Shown in pieces: positions 34,841 to 45,425 of a DNA stretch of 64,000 bases (position 1 is its first letter; each line of letters opens with the position of its first letter). Made by a program: the position numbers and the translations under genes. Below the pieces are notes generated by a model. It saw only the letters and a program-made list of their open reading frames with translations. It ran no database searches and was not told the origin of the DNA. The stretch is from Mycobacterium dioxanotrophicus (GTDB lineage: Bacteria; Actinomycetota; Actinomycetes; Mycobacteriales; Mycobacteriaceae): NCBI RefSeq assembly GCF_002157835.1, contig NZ_CP020813.1, forward strand, positions 1 to 64,000, read 5' to 3'.

Positions 34841-37296
34841 TGCTGAAACTGACCCAACCCACCCTCGCGGTCACCGGGAACCTGCGCTGGACCCTCACTG
34901 GCGTCGTCTACGCCGAGTGGCTACTGTCCCCGCGGCCTAACGGCCACGAACGCCCCAGTGACAGGCGCGAGGTCGTCAAAGACCACCGCGACCTGTTCAC
35001 CGATATCCCCGAGACCATCTTGACCACCGTGGTCGCGCCCCTCGACGTCGCCAGCATCGCCGCCCGACTTACCGCCACAGCCCGCACAGACAGCCAGCAC
35101 TCAATCGGCTCGTTCCTCCAACGACACCCCGACTACACAGTCGAGGCGTCGGCACAGCTCAACGCGATAGAACTGCAGGCTCGGCCCCCCCACGAACGGA
35201 TCATGTGGCTGTCGGTTCCGCTGTGCGGACCGTCGCGCACCGGAGACCTACCTTCTGATTTCATCCCCTCGGACAAACACCGCGAGCAATTCGACGCCCT
35301 CGCTGACGAGATCCGACGCAAGATCCCGGCCTCGTTCGCACCCACCGCGGTCAATGCCACCCAGATGCACTGGCTTTGGGACCGGGCCCATACCCGCGGC
35401 CTCGCCCTGGACCACACCGCCGCCGACCCATCGGCACCGCGTCCCTTTCCCCACAACCGCACCACCACCACACGGCGGGGACGCATCCGCGGGTTCCGAC
35501 TCTCTGGAGAACTCGACGAGACTCTGGCCACCGACGACCGCAAGCGTCGCACCCTGACCCGCGCGATCAAGACCTACTACACCGACAGTGAGCTCGCCCC
35601 GTCCTACCAACAGTTTCTGGTCGTCGACGACTTCGCTACCCGGATGCCCTGGCCAGGCGTCGCCGACCAGATCTTCGCCGTCCTCAATCATTTCGAGGGC
35701 GCTGGCATCGACTTCACCATCCACACCCGCAAGCGGGACCGATCCGAAGCGCTGGCCGCCAACGCGCGAGCTCTGCGCCAACTCTCCGAGCAGATGGACG
35801 AACGCAGCGACGAAGTCAGCTTCGCGCAGAACTTCCTGGTCCACCGCGGACAACAACTGGCCCAATACGACAATCACCTCGAAAGCAGGCCCTCGGAAAC
35901 CGAAATCCAGTTCTGCCCCATCATTGCGATCTCCGCGCCCAGCTTCGAAGAGCTCGAGGACCGCTCGCGCGAGGTGATCCGCACCTTCAATAGCACCGGC
36001 GTGAAACTGGTCGCCCCCTACGGCGCCCAAGCCGAGCTCTGGGCCGCCAGCCAACCCGGATATCCCGAGACCCGCGCGCGCAGCGACTACACCCATTTCA
36101 TGCCGACCGACACCTTCGCCTGTTTCATGCCGGTCACCGCACCGCAGATCGGCGACGACTCCGGCCCGTTGATCGCAACCAACCGGCTCTCCGGCTTCCA
36201 CGAGCCCGTGCACTTCGACCTACTAGGGGCCACCGAGCGCGACAAGTCCGCCAGCTTCGCCATGACCGGCGACCTCGGTTCGGGTAAGTCCGTGGCCCTC
36301 AAGGTGATCTCAGGGATGGTCGTCGACCTCAGCGGACAGGTGTTCGCCGTGGACCGTTCCAAACTCGGCGAGTACCTGCTATTCGCCCAGGCGGTGGCCA
36401 ACGCGGTAGTCATCGATCCGGCAAACCCCACCTACACCATGGACCTGCTGCGCGTGCTGCCTACGGCCGACGCCGCCGAACGCATCCTGCCGGTGTTGAT
36501 GCGGTTGTTCCAGATCAAAAGCGGATCCCCAGAGGCGGCCCTGCTCTCGGATCTGATCGAACCCAACTACCGGGCCCGCCACCGCATCCGCGGCCTGCCG
36601 GACCTGGTGAACCACACCATCGCACTGGCCCGCGACCACACCACCAACACCCCAGCGATCGAAACGCTGGCCGGCCAGCTGCGGTTCTGGTCGCAACGCA
36701 CCTACGCGCGTGCACTATTCGCCGACGACCTACACCCACTACCCCTCGACGCACCGATGGTCGTGCTGCGCACCCACAGGCTGCAGCTGCCCGCCGAAGA
36801 AGAACAACCCGCCGACGACCCGACCAAACTGTTCGGCGAGGTGATCTACGCCCTCTACGCCACCATCGCCCGAGAGGCGTTGTTCGCCAGCCAAGCGCGA
36901 TTCGGTCTCCTCGTGCTCGACGAGGCCCTGCACCTGACGCGTTCCGTCGTTGGCCAATCGATCATCAGCGAGTTCGTCGTCGATGGTCGCAAACACAACG
37001 CCGCCATCGGCATCGCCTCCCAGGATCCCGCCCACTTCGGTCGATTCCGCCGACTCATCCCGACGCTGTTCATGTTCCGGCAGAGCGACGAGGTGTTGGC
37101 AGCCGACAGCCTCAAGATGGCCAGCGAGGACGCAGCAGCCGACCATCTCGTGCAGCAGATGACCCGGTTTAGCCCTGGTGAGTGCTTCATGAAGGACCTC
37201 AAGCAACGACTCGGCTCGGTCAAGATCGCCCTACCGGCGCATCCCGACCGCGCTCGCGCGGTGCTGACCACCCCCACCCGAGAAGCGATCGCGTGA
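34840..37296 (+). CDS. VirB4/TcpF-like conjugation ATPase
   Basis: 818 residues. Walker A is GDLGSGKSVALK (477-488) and Walker B FGLLVLDEALHL (~687-698). The C-terminal half matches the VirB4/TraC motor fold, with an N-terminal ~400-residue docking part. It powers assembly and transfer of the T4SS at the inner face of the membrane. Overlaps both neighbours by one to four bases (TGATG at 34838, GTGA at 37293), so it is a core operon member. Confidence 0.93.
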   Translation: MLKLTQPTLAVTGNLRWTLTGVVYAEWLLSPRPNGHERPSDRREVVKDHRDLFTDIPETILTTVVAPLDVASIAARLTATARTDSQHSIGSFLQRHPDYTVEASAQLNAIELQARPPHERIMWLSVPLCGPSRTGDLPSDFIPSDKHREQFDALADEIRRKIPASFAPTAVNATQMHWLWDRAHTRGLALDHTAADPSAPRPFPHNRTTTTRRGRIRGFRLSGELDETLATDDRKRRTLTRAIKTYYTDSELAPSYQQFLVVDDFATRMPWPGVADQIFAVLNHFEGAGIDFTIHTRKRDRSEALAANARALRQLSEQMDERSDEVSFAQNFLVHRGQQLAQYDNHLESRPSETEIQFCPIIAISAPSFEELEDRSREVIRTFNSTGVKLVAPYGAQAELWAASQPGYPETRARSDYTHFMPTDTFACFMPVTAPQIGDDSGPLIATNRLSGFHEPVHFDLLGATERDKSASFAMTGDLGSGKSVALKVISGMVVDLSGQVFAVDRSKLGEYLLFAQAVANAVVIDPANPTYTMDLLRVLPTADAAERILPVLMRLFQIKSGSPEAALLSDLIEPNYRARHRIRGLPDLVNHTIALARDHTTNTPAIETLAGQLRFWSQRTYARALFADDLHPLPLDAPMVVLRTHRLQLPAEEEQPADDPTKLFGEVIYALYATIAREALFASQARFGLLVLDEALHLTRSVVGQSIISEFVVDGRKHNAAIGIASQDPAHFGRFRRLIPTLFMFRQSDEVLAADSLKMASEDAAADHLVQQMTRFSPGECFMKDLKQRLGSVKIALPAHPDRARAVLTTPTREAIA

Positions 37297-39404
37297 ACTC
37301 CAGAATTCGCAAATCCGCCCGCCGGCTGACCTTGCTGCTGACCCCAGCTGCTTACAGCCTGATCACGGCTGCCCCAGCGTGGGCCGCAGTGGGACTAGGC
37401 GTCGGGGCGTTATGGATCGGGGTGACCGACGGCGACGGCGTGCCGATCGGCACCTATGGACTGTCGTTGGACAACGGAAGCCTGACCAACCCGCAGGCTG
37501 CACCCTCAGCCATGGTCCACCACTGGCTCTACAGTGTGTTTCTCACCATCATCGGTCTGGCCCTGTGGCTCATCGACAACGTGCTCAGCTTTCAGTGGCT
37601 CAGCATCATCGCCACCCCCATCGACTTCGTCGGCCAGAAGGTCGCCGCCCTGGTGGTCAGCCCCGCGGTGCTGCTCTTCGTCGCGACGCTGGCCGCAGGT
37701 TTCATCGCCGTCAACGTCCTGACCGGCAAGCTGAGCCGCGCGGCCGTACAGATCGGCACCGCGGTGATCCTCGCGCTGCTCGCGGTAACGCTGGGCAGCA
37801 AGCCCCTCAGCGACCTTGTAGGCCCCGGTGGCGGACTGGCCATGGGCCGCGACATCGGCATCGACCTCACCACTGAGCTGTCTGGAAAGTCCTCCACAGG
37901 GGAGCAAGCGCTCTCCGACTTCACCACCTCACTGGCCGACAACTTCGTCCGCACCCCCACCCTGGTATGGAACTTCGGCGCTAATCTCGACGCCGCCCCC
38001 TACAACTGCGGCAGCGCTTGGTCAGCCGCCGTGCAGGTCGGTGACATCGACACGGTGAAGGACGCCGTACAGGGCAGCTGTCCCGGCGGCGAGCAGCTGC
38101 ATCAGTTCGCGATGAACGACTCCAGCAGTAAAGGCGCCACAGCGCTGATGTCGATCCTCTTCGCGCTGTGCGTGCTGGCCGTCTTCGGCTACCTCTGCTA
38201 CCAGGTCGTATTGCTGGCCCTGTCGGCGTTGTTCTGGGCGATCGTGGCGATCGTCGCCCTCATCGCCGGAATGGTCCCAGGATCACCACAGGGGTTAGCC
38301 ATCAAGTCCGCCCTCGATGCAGTGTTCGCGATCGCCGGAATGACCTGCTACGTCGCCATTCTCGGCCTGACCGGCGCGCTCACTTCCGCCATGTTCACCC
38401 TCGCCGGAGACGATGTGATCATGGCGATGCCGCTGGTCTCGCTGCTGCTGGTAGCCCTTGTGCTGGCACTGCGCAAGGTCGGAAACGGCCTCGTCGCGGT
38501 CCGAAATCGCGCCGCCCAACGGGCAGCCTCATTCGGCGGGGGAAGCGACGCCCTGGGGGGCAATGGGCTCACCAGTCAGAACAACAGCCCTGGCCTCCTG
38601 GACCGCCTCGATCCCCTCACCGCGGTCCCCCATGCCACGCACACCCTTTCGGCGCGGAGCAAGAGCGCCGCCACGACCGCCGCGAAGCTCGGCGTGGCTA
38701 CCGCGGCACCAGAGGTCGCCCCGTTCATCGGGGCCGCCGACGCGCTGATGTCCAAGCAAGCCGCCAGTCAACAACGCAGGAAGCGCACGGAATCGACTGC
38801 GGCCGAGTCCCGCTCACCTCGGCCCCCGCGGCAATCCCACGGGCGCCCGCAGTCCGCCACCTCGCCCCCGAGCATCGGCTCAGCAGACCTGACCGGTGAA
38901 TCGAACGCTGAGAGCACGTCCCGATTCGCACCCCCGGCCGCGCCACCTGACACGCCGTCGAACCCCGCTTCGAGCGCCGAGCCCAGCCCAGGCCCGCGCT
39001 CCCCCACCGCGGCGTCCACGTTGTCTCAGCTCACCCAACCCCCGGCGGACAACGGTGCATACACACCGACAGGGTTGCCCGCGCGAGAGCACCGCTCAAC
39101 CGGGACCGACGCCGCATTCCTCATGGCCAGACCGGCTACCGTCGAAGAAGCTCAGAAACGATTCCCAGCCCTGTGCGGGCATCTGACCACACGCGGGGAC
39201 TACTGCATCAACCCTGCGGACACCTGCCCTCATCACCCGCGGCGCACCAGCGCGGCGCCCGCGATGCACCCGGCCCTGGCCGACCTGGCGCGCGGCGACG
39301 GCGGCTCAGCCTCGACCCCGGACGGTTTGGCGAGACCGGCCGACTCGCGCGACGTGCGCACCGAGTTGATGATGGGCAACGCTTCAGCCGACCGGCAACG
39401 ATGA
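37293..39404 (+). CDS. Polytopic VirB6/TcpH-like channel protein
   Basis: 703 residues from GTG 37293 (GTGA overlap). A signal-like N-terminus (LTLLLTPAAYSLITAAPAWA) is followed by about six to eight membrane helices to ~residue 395, then a long polar, Pro/Ser-rich cytoplasmic tail. Near the C-terminus C-G-H-L..D-Y-C..D-T-C-P-H-H forms a possible zinc knuckle (~627-650), also seen in other actinobacterial homologues by layout. The membrane part resembles VirB6/TrbL channel subunits. Confidence 0.75.
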   Translation: MNSRIRKSARRLTLLLTPAAYSLITAAPAWAAVGLGVGALWIGVTDGDGVPIGTYGLSLDNGSLTNPQAAPSAMVHHWLYSVFLTIIGLALWLIDNVLSFQWLSIIATPIDFVGQKVAALVVSPAVLLFVATLAAGFIAVNVLTGKLSRAAVQIGTAVILALLAVTLGSKPLSDLVGPGGGLAMGRDIGIDLTTELSGKSSTGEQALSDFTTSLADNFVRTPTLVWNFGANLDAAPYNCGSAWSAAVQVGDIDTVKDAVQGSCPGGEQLHQFAMNDSSSKGATALMSILFALCVLAVFGYLCYQVVLLALSALFWAIVAIVALIAGMVPGSPQGLAIKSALDAVFAIAGMTCYVAILGLTGALTSAMFTLAGDDVIMAMPLVSLLLVALVLALRKVGNGLVAVRNRAAQRAASFGGGSDALGGNGLTSQNNSPGLLDRLDPLTAVPHATHTLSARSKSAATTAAKLGVATAAPEVAPFIGAADALMSKQAASQQRRKRTESTAAESRSPRPPRQSHGRPQSATSPPSIGSADLTGESNAESTSRFAPPAAPPDTPSNPASSAEPSPGPRSPTAASTLSQLTQPPADNGAYTPTGLPAREHRSTGTDAAFLMARPATVEEAQKRFPALCGHLTTRGDYCINPADTCPHHPRRTSAAPAMHPALADLARGDGGSASTPDGLARPADSRDVRTELMMGNASADRQR

Positions 39405-40558
39405 CCGCCTTGACGAAACTGACCCTGGCCGCGGCCGCGGCCGGCGTGATCGCCGTCCTGGCCGCTCCCGTGCTTCTGATCGTGCTCCTGATACCCGGGC
39501 AGACCGCGCAGGACTTCTACCAGGCCTGCATCACCGCGCGGGGACCCCGCGCCACCGTGCTGGCAAACCCTCCATCGACAAACTTGAGTCGCGATGAAGT
39601 CCTGTTGAGAATCGTCGATACCGCCACAACACTGGGGTTCGGTAGACAGGGAGCAACCGTGACTGTGGCGATCTCACTTCGCGCGACCGGGTTAGCGAAC
39701 GCCGCGAACCCCACCGTGCCCGACACTGTGCGCTATGCGCATAGCGCCGTCATCGACGGCGACGGTGTGGGGGCGCTTGGCCTGCCCTCTGCCTGGGGCA
39801 CCGCCGCCGAACTGATGACCCCTGAAGTGTCCACCGCCCTGGCGCTCGACCGCATGGTTGACCGAGCGCCGAAATGGCGCGACACCGACCCAGCTGAGCT
39901 GGCCTCGCTGATCACCGGTATGCCCACCGAGGCCTTCCATGGCCCCGTCCAGACAGCACAAGTACTCCTTGACCAGCACCGCCCCACCGTCGAAATCGGC
40001 GCCCCGACAATGCGTTCATTGCCCTCGCCTTCGGCTACGCCCACTTCCACCGCCGTGGCCACAGCCAGCGCGTCAGTGCTCGTGTCCTTGGCCGACGCGC
40101 AGTCAGTCGCCTCCACCGCCCCCGAGGCCGCCTCCTGTGCCACAGCGCTGAGCACCCCGATCCCCGGGCTCACCGACCACCCCAACCCCGTCGGCCCGGC
40201 GATCGCCGGCGCAGCACAACGCCACACTGGCACCGCCGCACAAACCGATGGTCAGACCGACGCCGCTGCACCGCCCACCGACAGCGCCCAGTTCGTGGCC
40301 TTGGTGCTCACCGACGCTCTGCGACAGCACTTCCCGGCCACGGTCACCGGACTGCTTGAGCACGGCCACCGCGCCGACGCGCCCATCGCCGGAGACCTGA
40401 TCTTCACCGACATCAGCGCCAACGAAGGGCCCCACCTCGTCGGAATCGCCGTCGACCCCACAACCATGATCACGCTGCTACCTGGCCGACTCACCCCCGA
40501 ACCCATCGAGATCGGACCGGCCCGACTTATCCGGCGAATCGAGGTGCCCACACCGTGA
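39401..40558 (+). CDS. Membrane-anchored, apparently degenerate cell-wall hydrolase-like protein
   Basis: 385 residues from ATG 39401 (ATGA). After an N-terminal helix (AAAAAGVIAVLAAPVLLIVL) comes a region resembling the transglycosylase-like module that precedes NlpC/P60 in Gram-positive T4SS (GVGALGLPSAWGTAAELMTP). The C-terminal part resembles NlpC/P60 (AGDLIFTDISANEGPHLVGI), but the expected catalytic Cys is replaced in DSAQFVALVL and the His is not obvious. Probably structural rather than catalytic. A working NlpC/P60 enzyme follows directly. Confidence 0.6.
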   Translation: MTALTKLTLAAAAAGVIAVLAAPVLLIVLLIPGQTAQDFYQACITARGPRATVLANPPSTNLSRDEVLLRIVDTATTLGFGRQGATVTVAISLRATGLANAANPTVPDTVRYAHSAVIDGDGVGALGLPSAWGTAAELMTPEVSTALALDRMVDRAPKWRDTDPAELASLITGMPTEAFHGPVQTAQVLLDQHRPTVEIGAPTMRSLPSPSATPTSTAVATASASVLVSLADAQSVASTAPEAASCATALSTPIPGLTDHPNPVGPAIAGAAQRHTGTAAQTDGQTDAAAPPTDSAQFVALVLTDALRQHFPATVTGLLEHGHRADAPIAGDLIFTDISANEGPHLVGIAVDPTTMITLLPGRLTPEPIEIGPARLIRRIEVPTP

Positions 40559-41982
40559 ACACAGTCCTTCCGACGCAGGGCCCGCTGGATCCCACCGGCG
40601 GCGACCTTCTCGGCGACCCCGACGGCGACGAGCAGGCCGACCAGACCACCACGACACCGCCTCCCCTCGGTGACGAGGACACCCAGTCCGGCCCCGTACC
40701 GATCCGCGTTCCCCCACTGGGGAGCGCCGCGCATCCGCCCGCCACCGGTTCCGCAGTGCCCGCCGCCACGACGAACACCGCAGCTCCGCCAGCTCCGGGC
40801 GGCCCTGCCGCACCGACGCCCACCACCACAGACACCCCCGCTGCAGCGCCAGACGCAGAATCGACGACCGACGCCGACGCCGACGCCGACGAGGGCCAAG
40901 CCATCTCCGACTCCGAACCTGAGACCGAACCCGATGCCGACACCGGACCGGAGATCCCTCAGGAAGCACTGGACGCCCTCAACGGCCTGGCCACTCTCGG
41001 CCCGCAAATCGCCTCGCCCCTGCTCAACGCAGCCACCGGCATCCCCGCCGCCGCCCTGCAAGGTGCCGGCGGACTCGTCCCCGCCCTCACCTCCGCCGTT
41101 CTGCCCCAGCTGGCGGCCATGCTCGACCAACTCGGCACCACCGCACCCCCCGGATCGCCCGCAGCACGCATCGGTACAGCTGGCGCCGACGGACTGGCTG
41201 GCGCCCTAGGATCACTGGCCGGAGATGGCAGGGCGGCCGACGCCGCGCGCGCCACCAACCAAACGCTGGCCCGCCAAGTCGGAGCATTGCGCGACGTGGA
41301 ACAACAGCTCGGCGACATCCTGGGGCTGTCCTCGGCACGCACCGAAGCTGACAGAGCCAAGATCCAAGGCATCATCGACGACGTGGAAACCGCTCTCACG
41401 TCCGCCGGCGTGCAAGGCAACACACCCGAAGCCCAAGCTGCGGTGCTATCTGCACTACGCAGCGCCCTCGACGAGGCCGGCGATGTGGTCAGCGGCGCCG
41501 CCCGGGACAAACTCAGCGACGCCGAGTTCGTCCGAGAGCTGATCAGCAACTACCTCAACATTTCCAGCGAGCTCGACACCCTCCACGCCGGTGTCACCGG
41601 CAGCGGCACCGGCGCCAGCGCCGCCCGCGCCGCCCATGAGGCGCTCGGCCTGCCCTACGTCTGGGGCGGCGGCGGCGCCCTGGGCCCAACCGGGGGCGGA
41701 TTCGACTGCAGCGGCCTCACCCAGTACGCCTACGCCCAGGGGTCCGGCGGGCGCATCATGCTGCCACGCACCACCTACGAACAGATCAAGGTGGGCCGAC
41801 AAGTCCCGATGGGCGCGCTGGCTCCGGGCGATCTCGTGTTCAGCAACTTCTCCGCGCCGGGGGTTCCCGAGCACGTGGGCATCTACATCGGTGGCGGCCA
41901 GGTCATTCACGCACCCCAGCGTGGCCAGGACGTGCAGATCAGCTCCGTACCGTCCGGCGGGCAAGCACGGCGGGTGATGTGA
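40555..41982 (+). CDS. NlpC/P60 peptidoglycan hydrolase of the transfer cluster
   Basis: 475 residues from GTG 40555 (GTGA overlap). The first ~120 residues are Pro/Thr/Asp-rich, then a helical Ala-rich region, and the C-terminal ~115 residues form an NlpC/P60 domain with catalytic Cys in GGFDCSGLTQ, His in PEHVGIYIGGG and a third polar residue in VIHAPQ. It would open the cell wall for the transfer channel. A close paralogue of this domain lies at 48960-49322. Confidence 0.85.
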   Translation: MNTVLPTQGPLDPTGGDLLGDPDGDEQADQTTTTPPPLGDEDTQSGPVPIRVPPLGSAAHPPATGSAVPAATTNTAAPPAPGGPAAPTPTTTDTPAAAPDAESTTDADADADEGQAISDSEPETEPDADTGPEIPQEALDALNGLATLGPQIASPLLNAATGIPAAALQGAGGLVPALTSAVLPQLAAMLDQLGTTAPPGSPAARIGTAGADGLAGALGSLAGDGRAADAARATNQTLARQVGALRDVEQQLGDILGLSSARTEADRAKIQGIIDDVETALTSAGVQGNTPEAQAAVLSALRSALDEAGDVVSGAARDKLSDAEFVRELISNYLNISSELDTLHAGVTGSGTGASAARAAHEALGLPYVWGGGGALGPTGGGFDCSGLTQYAYAQGSGGRIMLPRTTYEQIKVGRQVPMGALAPGDLVFSNFSAPGVPEHVGIYIGGGQVIHAPQRGQDVQISSVPSGGQARRVM

Positions 41983-42004
41983 GCGGAAGCCAGAAGGGTC
42001 GACC

Positions 42005-42847
42005 ATGCCACCGTTGCGCTGGGACAATGACGCTATGACCGCCGCCGAGGAACCCACCAGCCACGATGGATTCGAGATCAGCGTCGACGAAGCGGCATAT
42101 CTCGTCGAGTATCTGGACCTCATCGGGTTGCTGCCGGAGGTCCTTGCGGTCTACAACCCGATGACCAGCGCTGAGCTGGTCGACGGCTGGAAGGCTCATC
42201 AGCACCAACGGCTGACCGAGCGCGGCATCCTGACCTCCACCGGCGCCCTGCCCGAGGTTGCCGAACAGATGCGTACCCTGGCCCACTCGCAAGAAACGTT
42301 GGCGATCCGGATCACACCACTGCAGCAGGCAGACACCATGCTGAGGCTGGCGATCGCCACGCGCTACGGCCGGTTCGTCGTCGCGAGCCGCACACGCGAC
42401 ATTTTCCTCGTTCAGTCGGTTCCGGTAAACGCCTGGCAAGACGCCGTGCGGATGACCTTGGATACCAACCTCGGAACGGCCGAGCCGGCACCCTTGAGTC
42501 AAACGCTGCAACTCAGCGTCGCCGACGTCAACAAGATCGGCGCAGCGTCGGCAGGGGAGGTGTCCGACCTACTTACCGAGATGGGAATCCACCCCCGTGA
42601 CGCGGCAGTCCTCAACGCCGCCTCAACCCCTACGGTAGCCACCGAGATCACCGCGGCCCGCCGCGTCGACGGCATTGTGCGACGCTCAGCCACCGCCGTG
42701 ACGATCCTGGATACGACACACGGCCGGGTGATGGCCTGGCCGCACATTGGTCCCGATCGCAGCACATGGATCTCTTACGCCGCCGGTGAACCCCACCGAC
42801 TCCGGACAGCGATTGCCGGCCTACTTGAACAGTTCGACGCCGAGTAG
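42005..42847 (+). CDS. EspG-like ESX secretion chaperone
   Basis: 280 residues; AGAAGGG lies six bases before ATG 42005 (ATG 42035 is also possible). The length, the LPEVLAVYNPM opening and RYGRFVVASRTRDIFLVQSV segment match the EspG family, cytosolic chaperones that bind PE-PPE pairs for type VII secretion. No PE or PPE gene is in the window. A link between EspG and a T4SS-like cluster suggests the transfer system handles ESX-type substrates. Confidence 0.7.
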   Translation: MPPLRWDNDAMTAAEEPTSHDGFEISVDEAAYLVEYLDLIGLLPEVLAVYNPMTSAELVDGWKAHQHQRLTERGILTSTGALPEVAEQMRTLAHSQETLAIRITPLQQADTMLRLAIATRYGRFVVASRTRDIFLVQSVPVNAWQDAVRMTLDTNLGTAEPAPLSQTLQLSVADVNKIGAASAGEVSDLLTEMGIHPRDAAVLNAASTPTVATEITAARRVDGIVRRSATAVTILDTTHGRVMAWPHIGPDRSTWISYAAGEPHRLRTAIAGLLEQFDAE

Positions 42848-42937
42848 CCCGAACGCCAAAATCGCTGCACCGCAACGGATACGCGTCAGCAACGAGTCCT
42901 CTTGAGAAGCGCTGACACTGCATCGAGAGTGGTAAGG

Positions 42938-43165
42938 GTGAAAAGCTGGCCAGCCACTGCTGTCATGATTGTGCTCGCTTCCGCCGTCGCAGTAGCGGTA
43001 GGACTGCGGCGGGCCGCGGCGCCGACGAACTCGTTCCGGGTCGCCGCAGACGCGCTCCCGCCGGTCGTCATCGACCGACTCCGCCATCCCGGTGCGCCGA
43101 CCTACATGGTCAGCTGGGACCGAGTCGATCGCGTCGCTCTGTGGAGGCCGGTCGAACGCCGATGA
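42938..43165 (+). CDS. Small membrane protein
   Basis: 75 residues from GTG 42938. One hydrophobic helix at the N-terminus (TAVMIVLASAVAVAVGL) is followed by a basic polar tail. The stop overlaps the start of the FtsK/TcpA-like gene (ATGA at 43162), so it is probably an accessory subunit of that coupling ATPase. Confidence 0.6.
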   Translation: MKSWPATAVMIVLASAVAVAVGLRRAAAPTNSFRVAADALPPVVIDRLRHPGAPTYMVSWDRVDRVALWRPVERR

Positions 43166-45111
43166 AGAGCACCAGCAACACCGACAGCGGTACCGGATTC
43201 GAATTGGCCATCAGCCTTTTGGTGCTCGGCGCGGCCGGCGGTTGGTTGGGCTACCGATACCTCTCCGATCACCCCACCGCCCTGACGTCGCTGGACTTGA
43301 CCATGCTCGCAGTGATCGGGCCGGCCATCCTCGTCTCGCTGGTCAGCTGGGGCCTGGTCTGGCGGGCCCTCCGCCCGGGTGTCCCCGCCGACGATGAACT
43401 CGACCGCTGGCAGCTGCGATTCCCGGTCCGCGCGGCCACAGTGGGTACTGCTGCCGCGGCCTTTGCCGCCGCGGCAATCCTGATCCGCTGGAAACTCAGC
43501 ATTGCATTCTTGCCTAACGTTGGGATCGCGGCCGCTGCGGCCATCGTCGCAGCAGCATTCACCATTGAGAACCACCAGCTCCATGGTCAGCGAGTGCGGG
43601 TGCGCAGCAATTTGATTCAGGCCCTCTACGGCCCTCTGGGACACAAGGTTCCCTCGGAGGCTGTCGTCCGCGATATTTGCTGGCAGCCGAGATCGGCTGT
43701 GCCTGAGACGATCACGATCCGCGCCAGCAGGCCGACCAACACCCGCCTCACCTACAGTGAGGACCAAACGCTCGACGACGATCCCAAGACCACAGGGCGT
43801 ACCGACGCTGCAACAGTCATCCGCCGCGCCCTCAAGACTCACTGCGGGGCTCACTACAAAGTCAGCGCCGACCCATCGGGACTGCGCTTCCAGGCCACCC
43901 ATCACGTCCCCGAGCAGCTCGATGAGGACCTCGCCGAGCTCACCCGCAAGGTCCGCGAGTTCTTCGGGCCCACAGCCACGGTGACCGGCAACCTGGCCTC
44001 AGGCTTCACCATTACCCACAGCGTCGCCACCAAGATGACAGGCGAGTTCCGCAAACGGGTAGCCGAGCAGAACCTCACAGAGCTGATCGGGGGAAACTGG
44101 GTCACCACATGGGACATGCAGCAGGGCACGGTGGTCTTCGCCCCCAAGCCCGACCTACCCAGAATCGTCTACCCCGCCCCTGTGCCCGAAGTGACCTCAA
44201 TCGACCAGGCAATCGCCGAGTACAAGCAGACGCGCCTGCCCTACGGCATCGATCTCGACCTCAACCCCCAGGAGTGGGACCCTCTCGACGCTCCGCACAC
44301 CCTTGTCGGCGGCAAGACCGGCGCGGGCAAGACGGTGTACCTACGCGCCAAGATCATGCAGGCCGCCCGCCGTGGCTGGGCAGTGGTCATCGTCGATTTC
44401 AAGGGCGGATCCTTCTCGGACCTGGCCGGCTGGCCCAACGTCCACATCATCAGCAGCGATCCCTTCGAGTCCATCGCCACCATCCACCGCATGTACAAGC
44501 TGATGGACGAACGCAACGCCAAGGCCCGCTGGAACCCCAAGAGCTGGGAGAAGAACCTGCCCTACCTGCTGGTCATCGACGAAGCCGCGCAGTTCAAGGT
44601 GATTCTGACCCGGCTCTGGGAGTCTGGCCTCAAACCCAAAGGCGGCCCCAAGGAGCCACCCACCGTCACCGAGATCGCCGAACTCGAACGACTGTCGCGT
44701 ACCGCCCGTATCCACCTCGAACTGGGCATGCAGCGCCCCGATCACGACCTGATCGACACCGAGGCGCGCGACAACTTCGGCAACAAAGTTTCAGTCGGTC
44801 CGATATCGCGGATCGCCGCCGAAATGCTGTTTGAGGACAGCTATACCGGCCGCAACGTACCCCGGATCAAGGGCCGTGGAATGTCGCTGGGCACCCACGA
44901 GACGCCCCGAGAGACCCAGTACTACTTCTGCCCCGCCGCCGACACCACCAACCCCGACGAGCAAGCCGTGATTGCCTCCATGCGCCCATCCCGGACGCTG
45001 ATCCCGCGCTACGTTCCTGAGCTGCCCGCCGACCTGGACTCCTGGACGAGATCGCCGACGCCCCTTGGTTCGATCTGGCCGCACGCCCGGACCTCGATCC
45101 CGCCCTTGTGA
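43162..45111 (+). CDS. FtsK/TcpA-type coupling ATPase
   Basis: 649 residues from ATG 43162. Four membrane helices in the first ~140 residues are followed by a cytoplasmic FtsK/SpoIIIE-type motor with Walker A VGGKTGAGKTVY (382-393) and Walker B LLVIDEAAQF (~470-479). In TcpA-class systems this protein recognises the DNA substrate and drives it through the channel. Overlaps with both neighbours tie it to the operon. Confidence 0.9.
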   Translation: MKSTSNTDSGTGFELAISLLVLGAAGGWLGYRYLSDHPTALTSLDLTMLAVIGPAILVSLVSWGLVWRALRPGVPADDELDRWQLRFPVRAATVGTAAAAFAAAAILIRWKLSIAFLPNVGIAAAAAIVAAAFTIENHQLHGQRVRVRSNLIQALYGPLGHKVPSEAVVRDICWQPRSAVPETITIRASRPTNTRLTYSEDQTLDDDPKTTGRTDAATVIRRALKTHCGAHYKVSADPSGLRFQATHHVPEQLDEDLAELTRKVREFFGPTATVTGNLASGFTITHSVATKMTGEFRKRVAEQNLTELIGGNWVTTWDMQQGTVVFAPKPDLPRIVYPAPVPEVTSIDQAIAEYKQTRLPYGIDLDLNPQEWDPLDAPHTLVGGKTGAGKTVYLRAKIMQAARRGWAVVIVDFKGGSFSDLAGWPNVHIISSDPFESIATIHRMYKLMDERNAKARWNPKSWEKNLPYLLVIDEAAQFKVILTRLWESGLKPKGGPKEPPTVTEIAELERLSRTARIHLELGMQRPDHDLIDTEARDNFGNKVSVGPISRIAAEMLFEDSYTGRNVPRIKGRGMSLGTHETPRETQYYFCPAADTTNPDEQAVIASMRPSRTLIPRYVPELPADLDSWTRSPTPLGSIWPHARTSIPPL

Positions 45112-45386
45112 GTCGCACGATTACCCGATGGGATGGCGACGCCACGCTCGGCTTCGACACCGACACCGAGGCCCAGGAGAACCTCACCGTGTGCGCGCGT
45201 GACCTCCAGCCCAAGGATTCGGTGGTTATCGACGGCTTCAGTGGAGAGATCGACGGCATCGACGTCGACGACGACGGCACCGTCACGATCATGTGGCAGA
45301 AGGACGACGACGGACTTCTCTGCATGTCCAGCACGTCGGCGGGGTCCCACTTCGATATCACCCGCGCGCAGATCAACTCCTCTTGA
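45108..45386 (+). CDS. Small acidic protein downstream of TcpA
   Basis: 92 residues from GTG 45108 (GTGA overlap). Very acidic, with SVVIDGFSGEIDGIDVDDDG and GTVTIMWQKDDDG suggesting a small beta barrel. No family recognised. The acidic surface might mimic DNA or regulate the coupling ATPase; that is speculation. Confidence 0.55.
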   Translation: MSRTITRWDGDATLGFDTDTEAQENLTVCARDLQPKDSVVIDGFSGEIDGIDVDDDGTVTIMWQKDDDGLLCMSSTSAGSHFDITRAQINSS

Positions 45387-45425
45387 GAATGCCCAGTCTG
45401 GGCCCATAGCGTCATAGCCGGACCT